Positions 28,030 to 36,565 of a stretch of 64,000 bases of DNA are shown here, in pieces (within the stretch, counting starts at the first letter, position 1; each line of letters starts with the position of its first letter). The position numbers and the translations under genes are program-made. The stretch covers positions 62,001 through 126,000 of the forward strand of contig WGMT01000024.1 in the NCBI GenBank assembly GCA_016124945.1, in the 5' to 3' direction. The stretch comes from a bacterium. Lineage in GTDB: Bacteria > Chloroflexota > Anaerolineae > Caldilineales > Caldilineaceae. The notes beneath the pieces are model-generated. The model saw only the letters and a list, made by a program, of their open reading frames with translations, was not told the DNA's origin and did no database searches.

Positions 28030-28189
28030 TTAAGAATTCGCTGCCTGGGCGCGCTGGGCAGGGAAGATGTCGGCCAGGGCGGCGCTGAAGTTGGGGACGG
28101 CGGCGAAGCCGTCAAGGCTCTCTTCGCCGTGAAGGCGCACGATCTGCTTGCAATGTGGCGGTTTCGGGTAGGGTGGCGATTTCGATCAT
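28030..28189 (-). pseudogene. Possible frameshifted small-gene remnant
   Basis: On the minus strand ATG 28189 opens 'MIEIATLPETATLQ', then a one-base frame change near 28150 would join 'QIVRLHGEESLDGFAAVPNF' and 'SAALADIFPAQRAQAANS' before a stop at 28030-28032. The second part has strong G/C at third codon positions, as real genes here do. I do not recognise the family. Confidence 0.3.
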
Positions 28190-28210
28190 TCGAATCTTCG
28201 TGGATTCCGA

Positions 28211-28275
28211 ATGCGTAATGCGTAACTCAGAGATTGTGTTTAGCCAATTACGCATTACGAATTACGAATTACGCA
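28211..28275. repeat. GCGTAATGCGTAA fold-back
   Basis: GCGTAATGCGTAA (28213-28225) pairs with TTACGCATTACG (28248-28259), and further TTACGAATTACGCA units follow. The same units appear near 25277. Confidence 0.6.
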
Positions 28276-28309
28276 CTCCTCTACAAATATGCGTACAGTC
28301 TACCACAAA

Positions 28310-28552
28310 TCATCCCCCTCGCTGTTCGCTCTCTTCCGCCTCGGCGACGTCGCGTTCCACGTCCACAGCGGCGGTGGCCACGGCCCAGGAGACGAGAAAC
28401 CAACTGCCGCCTCCGATCAGCAATGCCATGCCGATGCTGGCAGGATTGAGTGGCACTGTACCGCGGACAACGCCCACCACGGTCAACGCAATGCCCAGCG
28501 CAGCGAAGACGAGGGCGATCTTAATGGGCAGGGAGAGGGTTTTCAAGCGCAT
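28310..28552 (-). CDS. Small two-helix membrane protein
   Basis: This 80-residue protein has two hydrophobic segments ('IALVFAALGIALTVVGVV' and 'IGMALLIGGGSWFLVSWAVA') joined by a short polar turn, then an acidic C-terminal tail. It should sit in the cytoplasmic membrane. AGGAGAAAG precedes ATG 28552. An earlier frame start upstream translates the repeat hairpin and is not used. It lies just downstream of recJ on the same strand and may be read through with it. No family is recognised. Confidence 0.65.
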   Translation of the reverse strand: MRLKTLSLPIKIALVFAALGIALTVVGVVRGTVPLNPASIGMALLIGGGSWFLVSWAVATAAVDVERDVAEAEESEQRGG

Positions 28553-28574
28553 GGTTGTGCTTTCTCCTATTGGC

Positions 28575-28635
28575 GATGGGAAGTGATGATGAGAGGATGG
28601 CGTCGACCGCCATCCTCTCATCATCACTTCCCATC
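28575..28635 (-). repeat. 28-bp perfect hairpin overlapping the recJ stop
   Basis: Arms 28575-28602 and 28608-28635 (GATGGGAAGTGATGATGAGA...) pair perfectly over 28 bases with a TCGAC loop. The right arm encodes the last residues of RecJ and its TGA, so the hairpin forms at the very end of that mRNA and just before the small membrane gene. Confidence 0.85.
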
Positions 28636-30366
28636 CGAAATTCGCAAATCCTGAATGTTTAACTGCAACGTCTTGCGTCCATTCCATTCGTTGGTTTCGA
28701 TCTGATAGACGAGATCGACGTGCAAGCCGGTTTCCAATTGGTCGGCCTGTGCGCCCAGGCTAAAGCCAATGGCATCAAAGACATACTCGCCGGGCGCGCC
28801 GATGGTGAGTTTGAGGTGATTCTTCTCTTTGCCCACGCTTCGCACTTCGCGCACGTAGCAGTGACGTGTGCAAAAAAGCGGCGGCGGGTTCTCTTGGCCC
28901 ATGGGTTCAAGACGGGCCAACTGTGCGTGCAACGCCCAGTTGATCTCGCTCGTCTCGATCTCAGCGTCGATCCAGAGGCGGGGGAGCAATGTTTCATGCC
29001 GGCTTAGTTCGGCGGCGGCAATGGCGGTGAGGCTTTCCACGAACTCGGGTAACCGTTCGTTGCGCACAGTAAAGCCTGCTGCGCGGCTGTGCCCGCCATG
29101 CCGCACCAACAGGTGACCCACCTGATCCAGCGCACTCGTAATGTCGAATTCCTCGATGCTACGGGCGCTGCCGCGTGATTCCTCGTGGCCCTGTTCCATC
29201 ACCACCGACGGACGGTAGAATCGGTCTACCAATCTCCCAGCCACAAGACCCACGATGCCGGATTTGAACTGATCGCTGACGGCAATGATCAGCGGCGGAT
29301 AGGGAGCATCATCGGCAAAGACAATCTGGGCCTCGGCAACTGCCTGGGCGTGGTGGGTGAGGCTCTGCCGTTCGCTGTTGAGCGCTTCCAACTGCCTGGC
29401 CTGATCAAATGCCTGGGCATATTCTGGATTGCGCAGAAGATCATAAGCCAATCTGGCATGCGAAAGCCGCCCGGCGGCGTTGATGCGCGGTGCAATGCGA
29501 AAGCTGATGGCGGCTGTATCCACCGACTGCGGTGACACCGACGCGCTTTCGAGCAGCGTGTACAACCCCACCCGCTGCCCCAGCCGGATCTGGGCGAGCC
29601 CGCGCCGCACGAGAGAACGATTGTCTCCTGTCAACGGCATCAGATCGGCCACAGTGCCCACTGCCACGAGATCGAGCAACTTTGTCTCAATCTCAACCGC
29701 TTCGTCTGGCGTCAGCCTGTGTTTGGGTGATTGCGCCATCACACGCAGGACGGCCTGCGCCAGCCGGTAGGCCACGCCCACCCCGGCCAGAGACTTAAAC
29801 GTGCTACGGCAGTCGGCGCGGCGCGGGTTGATCACCGCCACGGCCCGCGGTAGTTCCGGCCCCACCGAATGGTGATCGGTGACAATCACATCGATGCCCA
29901 TTTCCATCGCCGCCGCCACTTCGGCCAGGCTGCGAATGCCACAGTCTACGGTGATGAGCAGTTGCGCCTTCCCCGCAATGCGATCTTTGATCGACTCAAT
30001 GTTGAGGCCATAGCCCTCGTCCACGCGATCAGGGATGTACGCGCCGACGCGGCCACCGGCAGCCTGCAACGCCTCCACCAGCAGCGTTGTCGCCGTGACA
30101 CCGTCGGCGTCGAAATCGCCGTAAACACAGATGACTTCGTGCTTTTCGATGGCGCGTACAATCCGCCCCACCGCCGCCTCCATGTCGCGCAGGCGATAGG
30201 GATTTTCCATCACCGCATCTTCGCCGTTGAGGAATGCCGCAACTTCCCCGATCTCACGCACTCCCCGGTTGTAGAGGATCTGCATGAGAATGGGGTGCTC
30301 GCTGCCGCCGTCAATGAAGTTCGTCGGTGCGGGTTCGTAGCGTTCCCAACGTTTTGTTTGGAGCAA
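28624..30366 (-). CDS. recJ: Single-stranded-DNA exonuclease RecJ
   Basis: This 580-residue DHH-family 5'-3' exonuclease acts in recombination and mismatch repair. The DHH motifs are clear: 'VYGDFDADGVTATTLL' (motif I, about residue 80), 'TVDCGI' (II), 'VTDHHSVGPELP' (III) and 'DLVAVGTVADLMPL' (IV). The DHHA1 part has 'RHGGHSRAAGFT', and an OB-fold follows at the end. It is about the usual RecJ length. The start is TTG 30366 with AGAGG six bases upstream. The C-terminal codons lie inside a perfect hairpin. Confidence 0.95.
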   Translation of the reverse strand: MLQTKRWERYEPAPTNFIDGGSEHPILMQILYNRGVREIGEVAAFLNGEDAVMENPYRLRDMEAAVGRIVRAIEKHEVICVYGDFDADGVTATTLLVEALQAAGGRVGAYIPDRVDEGYGLNIESIKDRIAGKAQLLITVDCGIRSLAEVAAAMEMGIDVIVTDHHSVGPELPRAVAVINPRRADCRSTFKSLAGVGVAYRLAQAVLRVMAQSPKHRLTPDEAVEIETKLLDLVAVGTVADLMPLTGDNRSLVRRGLAQIRLGQRVGLYTLLESASVSPQSVDTAAISFRIAPRINAAGRLSHARLAYDLLRNPEYAQAFDQARQLEALNSERQSLTHHAQAVAEAQIVFADDAPYPPLIIAVSDQFKSGIVGLVAGRLVDRFYRPSVVMEQGHEESRGSARSIEEFDITSALDQVGHLLVRHGGHSRAAGFTVRNERLPEFVESLTAIAAAELSRHETLLPRLWIDAEIETSEINWALHAQLARLEPMGQENPPPLFCTRHCYVREVRSVGKEKNHLKLTIGAPGEYVFDAIGFSLGAQADQLETGLHVDLVYQIETNEWNGRKTLQLNIQDLRISDGK

Positions 30367-30387
30367 GATAACCTCTTTGGAAAGCTG

Positions 30388-30460
30388 AGATTAGGCGATT
30401 GGGGGATTAGGCGATTTCACATCGTATGCGAACACCCACTCCCCAGTCCCTGATTTGGCA
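30388..30460. repeat. GATTAGGCGATTGGGGG run
   Basis: Repeated GATTAGGCGATT units with a CCCCAGTCCCTGATTTGG arm downstream, giving weak pairing. It is part of the recJ leader region. Confidence 0.45.
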
Positions 30461-30484
30461 TTATACCCAACAGAAGCCACTTTA

Positions 30485-30568
30485 ATAGAACGCGGATTGG
30501 GCGGATCAAATGCATATCTCTCTGAAAAATCCGCTGAATCCGCCCGATCCGCTCTATCCGCGTTCTAT
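30485..30568. repeat. Fold-back element, AGAACGCGGAT family
   Basis: ATAGAACGCGGAT (30485-30497) pairs perfectly with ATCCGCGTTCTAT (30556-30568); inner GGGCGGAT pairs with ATCCGCCC. The same terminal arm is found at 21531, 37727 and 43838. Confidence 0.8.
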
Positions 30569-30659
30569 CCTGTGGGCATTGCCGGCAATCGCCTGTTTCC
30601 CTTGTGACCAAATTTTGCGTTACAATTCCTCACACACCTATTTCTCATGGAGCGTTCCC

Positions 30660-32093
30660 GTGTCCTCTACCCTGGATCGACTGCGCCGCCTGCACGGCTT
30701 GCGCCCACAAACAAGGACAGACCCCGATCTGCCTGAGCCGCCCCGCCCCGCCGCCCGCAACCGCCGGTTGGAGCTCCTCGCGCCGGGAGACGAGATCGAG
30801 ACCGAACACGGCCCCTGTTACGTGGTGACCAAACACTACCCGCTGGACACGGTGCGCGGTCGCCGCGCCCTGGCCGATCTGCTCATCCGCACACCTGAAA
30901 GCCTTGCCCCGCTCTACCCCACTTCTTGCCTGACCAATACCGACTTCCACCGCGTCGCCTTCATCGACACCGAAACCACCGGTCTGGGTGGCGGTGCAGG
31001 GGTGTATGCGTTTATGGTGGGGGTGGGGACGTTTGAAGAAGGCAAGAAGGCAGCCGACCGCAGCGGACGGAGTGCAAAAGGCAAAAGTGACGAGGACAAC
31101 GATCTTACGCAATCCGCAACCCGCAATTCGCCCCTCGCCCCCCAATTCGCCCCTGAGTTCGTCGTCCGCCAATTCTTCATGCGCCACCCCGGTGAGGAAC
31201 TGGCGCTGCTGACCGCGCTGGCCGATCTGCTGGGCGACCGCAGCGGCGTGGTGACCTTCAACGGGCGCTCTTTTGATGTGCCGCTGTTGCGCGGGCGCTA
31301 CAAGATGAACCGTCACTATTTGAATGTGGAAGCCCCCGGCGCGCTGTGGAACGACAGTGCGCCCCACCTCGATCTGCTGCATCCTGCCCGCCGCCTGTGG
31401 AAAGGACGCCTCGACAGTTGCGCCCTTGGCTCGCTGGAGCGGGCGATCCTGGCCCACGAACGCAGCGCCGACGACGTACCCGGCAGCATGATCCCCCTGC
31501 TCTACCAACAGTACATGCAGACAGGCGACGCCCGCAGCATGGCACAGGTCTTCTACCACAACCTGGAAGACATCGTCTCGATGACCTACCTGGCCGAGCG
31601 CGTTTGCCGCCACTTCGACGATCTCTTTGACAATGTTCAGGGCGTCATCGACGACGATCTGCACGGTCACGATTTGTTGGCGCTGGGGCAGGTCCACGAG
31701 CAGATGGGCCGTGCCGACGTGGCCGAGCGCGCCCTGCGCCGTGCGCTCTCGTTACTGGGCAGCGCCGAGCGCGCCGAGGTCTACGCGTCCTTGGGGCGGA
31801 TGCTCAAACGCCAGGCCCGTTGGGGCGAAGCCACCGAACTCTGGCAAGCGTGGATCACCTCGATCCCCGGCCCCGACGTGCGCCCCTACGAAGAACTGGC
31901 CAAATATTGCGAATGGCAGACCGGCGACCTCGAACAGGCCGCTATGTGGACAGGCTGGGCGTTGCACAACCAGCAAAAAGCCCCCGCCTACCAGCGTTCA
32001 CGCCAGGCCATCGACGCCCTCACCCACCGTCTTGACCGTCTCCAGGCCAAGCTGGCGGGGAAGGATGTGGATCACGCGGCGGAAACCGAGTGA
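30660..32093 (+). CDS. RNase H-like exonuclease domain with TPR repeats (YprB type)
   Basis: This 477-residue protein has a DEDD-type RNase H-like domain at about residues 95-330: 'VAFIDTETTGLGGGAG' (Asp103, Glu105), 'VVTFNGRSFDVPLLR', 'HLDLLHPARRLW', and a late 'HNLEDIVSMTYL' Asp. This is the YprB-like nuclease family. The C-terminal part (about 345-470) is TPR-like ('AERALRRALSLLGSAERAE'). GTG 30660 with GGAG is the chosen start; an earlier TTG/ATG at 30510 would translate the fold-back. Residues about 128-165 are a low-complexity insert derived from an intergenic repeat (see findings). Confidence 0.82.
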   Translation: MSSTLDRLRRLHGLRPQTRTDPDLPEPPRPAARNRRLELLAPGDEIETEHGPCYVVTKHYPLDTVRGRRALADLLIRTPESLAPLYPTSCLTNTDFHRVAFIDTETTGLGGGAGVYAFMVGVGTFEEGKKAADRSGRSAKGKSDEDNDLTQSATRNSPLAPQFAPEFVVRQFFMRHPGEELALLTALADLLGDRSGVVTFNGRSFDVPLLRGRYKMNRHYLNVEAPGALWNDSAPHLDLLHPARRLWKGRLDSCALGSLERAILAHERSADDVPGSMIPLLYQQYMQTGDARSMAQVFYHNLEDIVSMTYLAERVCRHFDDLFDNVQGVIDDDLHGHDLLALGQVHEQMGRADVAERALRRALSLLGSAERAEVYASLGRMLKRQARWGEATELWQAWITSIPGPDVRPYEELAKYCEWQTGDLEQAAMWTGWALHNQQKAPAYQRSRQAIDALTHRLDRLQAKLAGKDVDHAAETE

Positions 32094-32214
32094 ACACATG
32101 GGCAGCGTAGTGTTGTACAACACTGAAGGGGTGACAAGGTGAGGGGGTGACAAGGTGATCTGGAATGCGATGATGGCCGCATCATCTCATCATCAGCCGC
32201 CTCCGCACCAACTC

Positions 32215-32262
32215 CTCTCCCCAAATCACCAATCACCAGTCACCAGTCACTAATCACCAGCA
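32215..32262. repeat. AATCACCAGTCAC short repeat
   Basis: Five to six AATCACC/AGTCACC units in tandem just before the SCP2 gene. Upstream, GTGACAAGGTGAGGGGGTGAC (about 32132-32154) is a second small repeat also seen at 62000-62030. Confidence 0.55.
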
Positions 32263-32272
32263 AGGACACACC

Positions 32273-32662
32273 ATGGCCGCAAAATTCCCCAGTCAGGAGT
32301 GGGCGGACGCCATCCGCGCCGAAATCAACAGCAGTGAGGCTTATGCCAAAGCCGCCAAGGATTGGGAAGGCGACTTTTACTTCGTGATCCAGGAGACAGG
32401 CGAGATGGTCTACATGGATCTGTGGCACGGTGAATGTCGCGAAGCCACCTTCACCACCGATCCAGCCTACAAAGACGCCGCCTACCAAATCACCGCCAAA
32501 ATGGACAACTGGAAAAAGGTCCTCGATGGCAAACTTGACCCCGTGCAGGGCATGGTCACCCGCCAGCTCAAACTCGACGGCAACCTGGTGCAGATCATGA
32601 AGAACGTCAAGGCGGCGCAGGAATTGGTGCGTTGCGCGGCGAAGGTCGATACCGTGTTTTAG
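32273..32662 (+). CDS. SCP2 sterol-binding-domain protein
   Basis: This 129-residue protein matches a stand-alone SCP2 (sterol carrier protein 2) fold, a hydrophobic-pocket lipid-binding domain. '[20 protein letters not shown]' is the first strand pair and '[20 protein letters not shown]' the characteristic C-terminal 'G-(D/N)-L-x-x-x-(L/M)' region. It probably binds a fatty acyl or other lipid in the cytoplasm, though the ligand is unknown. It is followed by a fold-back and an iron alcohol dehydrogenase on the same strand, so a shared transcript is possible. Confidence 0.82.
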   Translation: MAAKFPSQEWADAIRAEINSSEAYAKAAKDWEGDFYFVIQETGEMVYMDLWHGECREATFTTDPAYKDAAYQITAKMDNWKKVLDGKLDPVQGMVTRQLKLDGNLVQIMKNVKAAQELVRCAAKVDTVF

Positions 32663-32663
32663 G

Positions 32664-32786
32664 CGACTGGGGACTAGGGACTAGGGATCGGGTTGAGCGA
32701 ATTGGTTCGCCAATACACCATCAATTCGCTCAACCCAGTCCCCAGTCCCCGATCCCCAGTCCCCAGTCCCCAATCCCCAATCCCCC
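32664..32786. repeat. Fold-back of GGGGACT units around TTGAGCGAATTGG
   Basis: GGGACTAGGGACTAGGGATC and GGGTTGAGCGAATTGG (left) pair with CCAA..AATTCGCTCAACCC and AGTCCCCAGTCCCCGATCCC (right). It fills the gap between the SCP2 and Fe-ADH genes. Confidence 0.75.
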
Positions 32787-32800
32787 ACAAAGGAGTACCT

Positions 32801-33955
32801 ATGTGGTTCTTCTCCTCCCCCTCCATCGTCTTCGGTGAGGACGCGCTGAGCTACCTGGAGGAATTGCCGGGGCGCTGCGCTTTGATTGTCACCGACCCCA
32901 CGTTGCACCGGCTGGGCTTTAGCGAGCGCATTATCGAACGGCTGAAAATGGCCGGTGTGGACAGCGAAGTCTTCGCCGAGGTGGAGCCGGAACCGAGCGT
33001 GCAGACCGTCTACCGTGGCGTGGACGTGTTGAACCGGCTGCAACCGGATTGGATCATTGGGCTGGGCGGCGGCAGCCCGATGGACGCCGCCAAGGCCATG
33101 TGGGCGCTCTATGAACGGCCTGATCTTACGCCTGAGGAGATCTCGCCTGTCTATGCGCTGGGGCTGCACAAGTTGAAGATGATCGCCATCCCCACCACCA
33201 GCGGCACCGGCAGCGAGGCCACATGGGCCACCGTCCTCACCGACGTGGAAGAGAAGCGCAAACTGGGGTTGGGCAACCGCGAACTGACGCCCACCCTCGC
33301 CATCGTCGATCCGTCGCTCACCGCCGACCTGCCCGCCCACATCACCGCCGACACCGGTCTTGATGCCCTCACCCATGCCATTGAAGGCTACAGCGCCACC
33401 TTCCACAGCGACTTCACCGATCCCCTGTGCTTGAAAGCGGCGGAACTCGTCTTCGCCTACTTGCCCCGCGCCGTGGAAAACGGATCTGGCGATCCCGAAG
33501 CGCGCGAAAAGATGGCCAATGCCGCCACTATCGCCGGTCTTGGCTTCGGCAACTCGTTGGTGGGGCTGGCCCACGCGCTAGGACACAGCCTGGGCGCGGC
33601 TTTTCACATTCCACATGGCCGCGCCGTCAGCCTCTTTTTGCCCTACATCATGGAGTTCAACGTCAACGGTGGCGTCGGTCGTTACGACGACATTGCCTAC
33701 GCCCTGCGCATGCACGCCGCCGACGCCCCTTGCGCTTTAATCGAGTTGGTGCGCGTCCTACAAAAACGCATCGGACAACCCACCACCCTGGCCGAGTTGG
33801 GCATCAGCGCTGCCCAGTTGGAAGACGCAATGGACGTACTCTGTACCCATGCCATCACCGACAACAGCATCGTCGCCGCGCCCCGTCCCATGGAATGGGA
33901 AGAAGCCGAAAAGTTTTACCTTTACGCCTTTGAAGGCAAATCCGTCGACTTTTAA
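32801..33955 (+). CDS. Iron-containing alcohol dehydrogenase
   Basis: This 384-residue protein belongs to the group III Fe-alcohol dehydrogenases. The NAD site is 'GLGGGSPMDAAKAMW' near residue 90 and 'IPTTSGTGSEATWA' near 130. Metal ligands are the Asp/His set in 'DTGLDALTHAIEGY' and 'GLAHALGHSLGAAFHIPHG'. The substrate could be a primary alcohol or an aldehyde such as butanal or lactaldehyde; a lactaldehyde role would fit the rhamnose genes but is not proven. AAAGGAG precedes ATG 32801. An earlier frame start would translate the repeat. Confidence 0.93.
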   Translation: MWFFSSPSIVFGEDALSYLEELPGRCALIVTDPTLHRLGFSERIIERLKMAGVDSEVFAEVEPEPSVQTVYRGVDVLNRLQPDWIIGLGGGSPMDAAKAMWALYERPDLTPEEISPVYALGLHKLKMIAIPTTSGTGSEATWATVLTDVEEKRKLGLGNRELTPTLAIVDPSLTADLPAHITADTGLDALTHAIEGYSATFHSDFTDPLCLKAAELVFAYLPRAVENGSGDPEAREKMANAATIAGLGFGNSLVGLAHALGHSLGAAFHIPHGRAVSLFLPYIMEFNVNGGVGRYDDIAYALRMHAADAPCALIELVRVLQKRIGQPTTLAELGISAAQLEDAMDVLCTHAITDNSIVAAPRPMEWEEAEKFYLYAFEGKSVDF

Positions 33956-34031
33956 GGCCCGGCCTCACCATCGTGGTTAAAAATCCTGGTTGACATGGTG
34001 GCATCGGATACTTGATATGGAAGAAGACCGT

Positions 34032-34059
34032 TTCAAGGGATCTTGGATGTGCTAAAATA
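34032..34059 (+). promoter_or_regulatory. Candidate promoter for the DUF433/PIN-like pair
   Basis: TTTCAA (34032-34037), 16 bases, then TAAAAT (34054-34059), about 42 bases before ATG 34101. The -35 match is weak. Confidence 0.4.
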
Positions 34060-34100
34060 GATGCACATAACGACACAGATCCGGTGAAGGAAATATACCA

Positions 34101-34418
34101 ATGACGCAGACGACAAAGACCACCTATGAGCACATTGGTCTGAGCAACGAAGGCATCCCCTTGATTCTCGGCACAACCATGAAGGTTGTGGAGCTGGTTT
34201 TGGACCACAAAGCGTACGGTTGGAGCCCGGAAGAACTACATTTTCAACACCCCTCCCTCTCTATGGGGCAAATTTACTCCGCGCTTGCCTACTATTGGGA
34301 TCACCAAGAGACGCTCGACGATGATATCGAGCGGCGCATGCAAATGGTGGACGAGTTACGCCGTTCTACCCATCCAACTGCACTGGAAAAACGTCTACGG
34401 GCCAAAGGGTTGATTTGA
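34101..34418 (+). CDS. DUF433-type antitoxin
   Basis: This 105-residue protein contains the DUF433 pattern: a small strand region 'IPLILGTTMKVVELV', then a helix-turn-helix-like 'GWSPEELHFQHPSLSMGQIY' followed by 'SALAYYWDHQETLD'. DUF433 proteins are found as DNA-binding antitoxins with PIN-like (DUF5615) partners. Its stop overlaps the next start (TGATG), giving translational coupling. It probably binds its own promoter and neutralises the downstream nuclease. GTGAAGG precedes ATG 34101. Confidence 0.82.
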   Translation: MTQTTKTTYEHIGLSNEGIPLILGTTMKVVELVLDHKAYGWSPEELHFQHPSLSMGQIYSALAYYWDHQETLDDDIERRMQMVDELRRSTHPTALEKRLRAKGLI

Positions 34419-34762
34419 TGCCGGTTGCTTTGTACATGGATCATCATGTTCCTAGCGCTATCACCAATGGTCTTCGTCTGCGCGGTGTAGATGTCCTTAC
34501 TGCACGTGAGGACGGCGCTAGTCGACTTGCGGACCCGGCGCTTCTGGAGCGAGCAAATGCGCTAGGGCGTGTGCTGTTCACCCGTGACGATGACTTTTTG
34601 AAGGAAGCTGCGCTCCGACAACAAGGCATTCCTTTTGCTGGCGTGATTTATGCACACCAGTTACGCGTCTCTATTGGCGTGTGTGTCGAGCAACTGGAAC
34701 TGCTAGCGAAGGCAGGAGAACCGGACGATTTGCGCAACCAGGTTCAGCATTTACCATTGTGA
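34418..34762 (+). CDS. DUF5615 PIN-like toxin
   Basis: This 114-residue protein reads as a PIN-like (Mut7-C/DUF5615) nuclease: 'YMDHHVPSAITNGLRLRG' at the N-terminus supplies an early Asp, 'DVLTAREDGASRLADPALLE' a central region, and 'GRVLFTRDDDFLKEA' the late Asp cluster. 'FAGVIYAHQLRVSIGV' follows. It is expected to cleave RNA when freed from the upstream DUF433 protein. The overlap TGATG and the terminator right after the gene make a compact two-gene operon. The ATG at 34418 is used rather than the TTG one codon before. Confidence 0.85.
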   Translation: MPVALYMDHHVPSAITNGLRLRGVDVLTAREDGASRLADPALLERANALGRVLFTRDDDFLKEAALRQQGIPFAGVIYAHQLRVSIGVCVEQLELLAKAGEPDDLRNQVQHLPL

Positions 34763-34790
34763 CGTGGTCTTTAGCTAAGCTTTTTGCCCA

Positions 34791-34825
34791 ACATGGCACT
34801 CTCACCGAGAGTGCCATGTTTTTTT
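34791..34825 (+). terminator. Intrinsic terminator of the toxin-antitoxin operon
   Basis: ACATGGCACTCTC and GAGAGTGCCATGT pair over 13 bases with a three-base loop and run into T7. Confidence 0.93.
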
Positions 34826-34885
34826 GCACAATGGGATCAAATGCGAAGAGTGCTCACGCTTAAAATGCCTATGCTCTTGAAATGC

Positions 34886-34914
34886 TTGCGATTGACCGGC
34901 GTCCCTGCTATACT
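34886..34914 (+). promoter_or_regulatory. Candidate promoter of the aldo/keto reductase
   Basis: TTGCGA (34886-34891), a 17-base spacer, then TATACT (34909-34914), about 60 bases before ATG 34975. Confidence 0.65.
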
Positions 34915-34974
34915 TTTCGTAGTGGATTTGTTTAGATCCGCATCAGACTTTAATTTTAGATGAGGAGTGTTTAG

Positions 34975-35910
34975 ATGGAGTATCGCAGATTAGGACAGGC
35001 CGGCCTGAAGGTCAGCGCCGTGAGCCTGGGCGCCTGGATCACCTTCGGCGGCACTGTCGAGGACGAGACCGCCGAGCAGATCATCCGCTCGGCCATTGAC
35101 AGCGGCATCAACTTTATCGACACCGCCGACGCCTATGCCCGCGGTGAAGCGGAAAAGGTGGTGGGCAAGGCCATCCAGCCCTACGACCGCACCAAACTGG
35201 TGATCAGCAGCAAGCTCTACTGGCCACAGAGCGAAGATCCCAATGATCGTGGCCTGAGCCGCAAGCACATCATGGAGTCCATCGACAAGTCGCTCAAACG
35301 ATTGGGCACCGATTATCTCGACATTTACTTCTGTCACCGCTACGACGCCGACACGCCCCTGGAAGAGACCGTCCGCGCCATGGACGATCTGGTACACCAG
35401 GGCAAGGTCCTCTACTGGGGCACCAGCGTGTGGAGCGCCGCCCAGATCGAGGACGCTGTGGGCATTGCCCGCCAGTACAACCTCTACCTGCCCCAGGTGG
35501 AACAGCCGCGCTACAACATGCTCGACCGACACATTGAAGACGAGATTATGCCCACCGCCGCCAGGCACGGCATGGGCATCACCGTGTGGAGTCCGTTGGC
35601 GCAGGGCATCCTCACCGGCAAGTACAACGACGGCATCCCCGAAGACAGCCGCGCCGCCGAAAATGAAGGCATGCAGAATCAACTGACCGACGACACCATT
35701 GCCAAGGTGCGTCAACTGACGGAGATTGCCGGCGACCATGGGTTGTCCATGTCGCAGTTGGCGTTGGCGTGGAATCTGCGCCGTCCTGAGATCAGCAGCG
35801 TCATCACCGGCGCCACCAAGACGAGCCACGTCCAGGCCAACATCAAGGCCGCCGAGGCCAAACTCGACGCCGATGCCATCGCCAAGATCGATGAGATTCT
35901 AGAGAAGTAA
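34975..35910 (+). CDS. Aldo/keto reductase (Kv-beta/YghZ-like)
   Basis: This 311-residue TIM-barrel reductase uses NADPH to reduce aldehydes. The catalytic tetrad is visible: Asp and Tyr in 'FIDTADAYARGEAE', Lys in 'KLVISSKLYWPQ', and His in 'IYFCHRYDADTP'. The cofactor end has 'SVITGATKTSHVQAN' (the typical G-A-(T/S)-K/R loop). The opening 'MEYRRLGQAGLKVSAVSLG' is standard. GAGGAG precedes ATG 34975. Substrates may include methylglyoxal or lactaldehyde; this is not determined. A REP-like hairpin follows the gene. Confidence 0.95.
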   Translation: MEYRRLGQAGLKVSAVSLGAWITFGGTVEDETAEQIIRSAIDSGINFIDTADAYARGEAEKVVGKAIQPYDRTKLVISSKLYWPQSEDPNDRGLSRKHIMESIDKSLKRLGTDYLDIYFCHRYDADTPLEETVRAMDDLVHQGKVLYWGTSVWSAAQIEDAVGIARQYNLYLPQVEQPRYNMLDRHIEDEIMPTAARHGMGITVWSPLAQGILTGKYNDGIPEDSRAAENEGMQNQLTDDTIAKVRQLTEIAGDHGLSMSQLALAWNLRRPEISSVITGATKTSHVQANIKAAEAKLDADAIAKIDEILEK

Positions 35911-35951
35911 CCACAACGAATTATCTAGATCAGGTGTAACAACACAGCGAC

Positions 35952-36018
35952 AGGTGCGACGCACTGGCTGAAACCGGATGCGAATGCCGGGGGTCCTCCT
36001 GGCCAGTGCGTCGCACCT
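35952..36018. repeat. REP-like hairpin, AGGTGCGACGCAC family
   Basis: Perfect 17-base arms AGGTGCGACGCACTGGC (35952-35968) and its complement (36002-36018), 33-base loop. It has the same architecture as the stems at 2101 and 57174. Confidence 0.7.
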
Positions 36019-36565
36019 TTATAGTCACAACCAGGTGAGGCATGCCGATACGTTATCGTGTTGGTGTGCCTCGTCTTTTTTGTCTTGAACCATCTGTGGA
36101 ATTTGATAAAACAGATCTGCGGTATTCCATACCGAGAATACGCAAACCCCCCATGTATAAGTTCAGCTTTGAAGTTAGAATAAATTTTGTGTTAGTAAAG
36201 TAGACTGCATTTACTTCCGATCCGCCCCTGAGTTTAGTGCGCATTGCCATCCCCGTACCAATGCCAAGTACCTACTGATTTGCAGCCGCCCACACGTGAG
36301 ATCCGCATTGAGATTGCAAGAGTCCACCTTGAGGCGGTAAAGTCAGGGGATCCAGACGCGATGGTAGCTGCCACGGAAAAATTTTGGCGCTGCAAGCAGA
36401 GATGAACGCCGATCCAATATTGGCGAGCGTCAACACCAGCGTGAAAGCACGATTTTCTAGGGTATGGCAGGCCAAACTTGAGCAAGGCAAAGACGCTCGA
36501 TCTACTCCGCCCACGATATCTCTTTCTTCTCCGAAGGCACCAACCAAGCGCCTACGAGGTAACCT
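36019..36565. other. 547-base gap with a likely decayed coding segment
   Basis: 36019-36280 shows nothing convincing. From about 36282 to 36569 the plus strand reads 'REIRIEIARVHLEAVKSGDP', 'DAMVAATEK', and after a one-base frame change near 36375 'ILALQAEMNADPILASVNTS' and more to a stop at 36567-36569. This resembles a helical protein remnant with a frameshift. No family is recognised. Confidence 0.3.

Noticed and set aside
30645-31697. 350-residue minus-strand frame opposite the RNase H-like gene
   Set aside because: Shadow frame; the plus strand has DEDD motifs.
36053-36250. 65-residue minus-strand frame
   Set aside because: No ribosome site, no family, composition unlike neighbouring genes.
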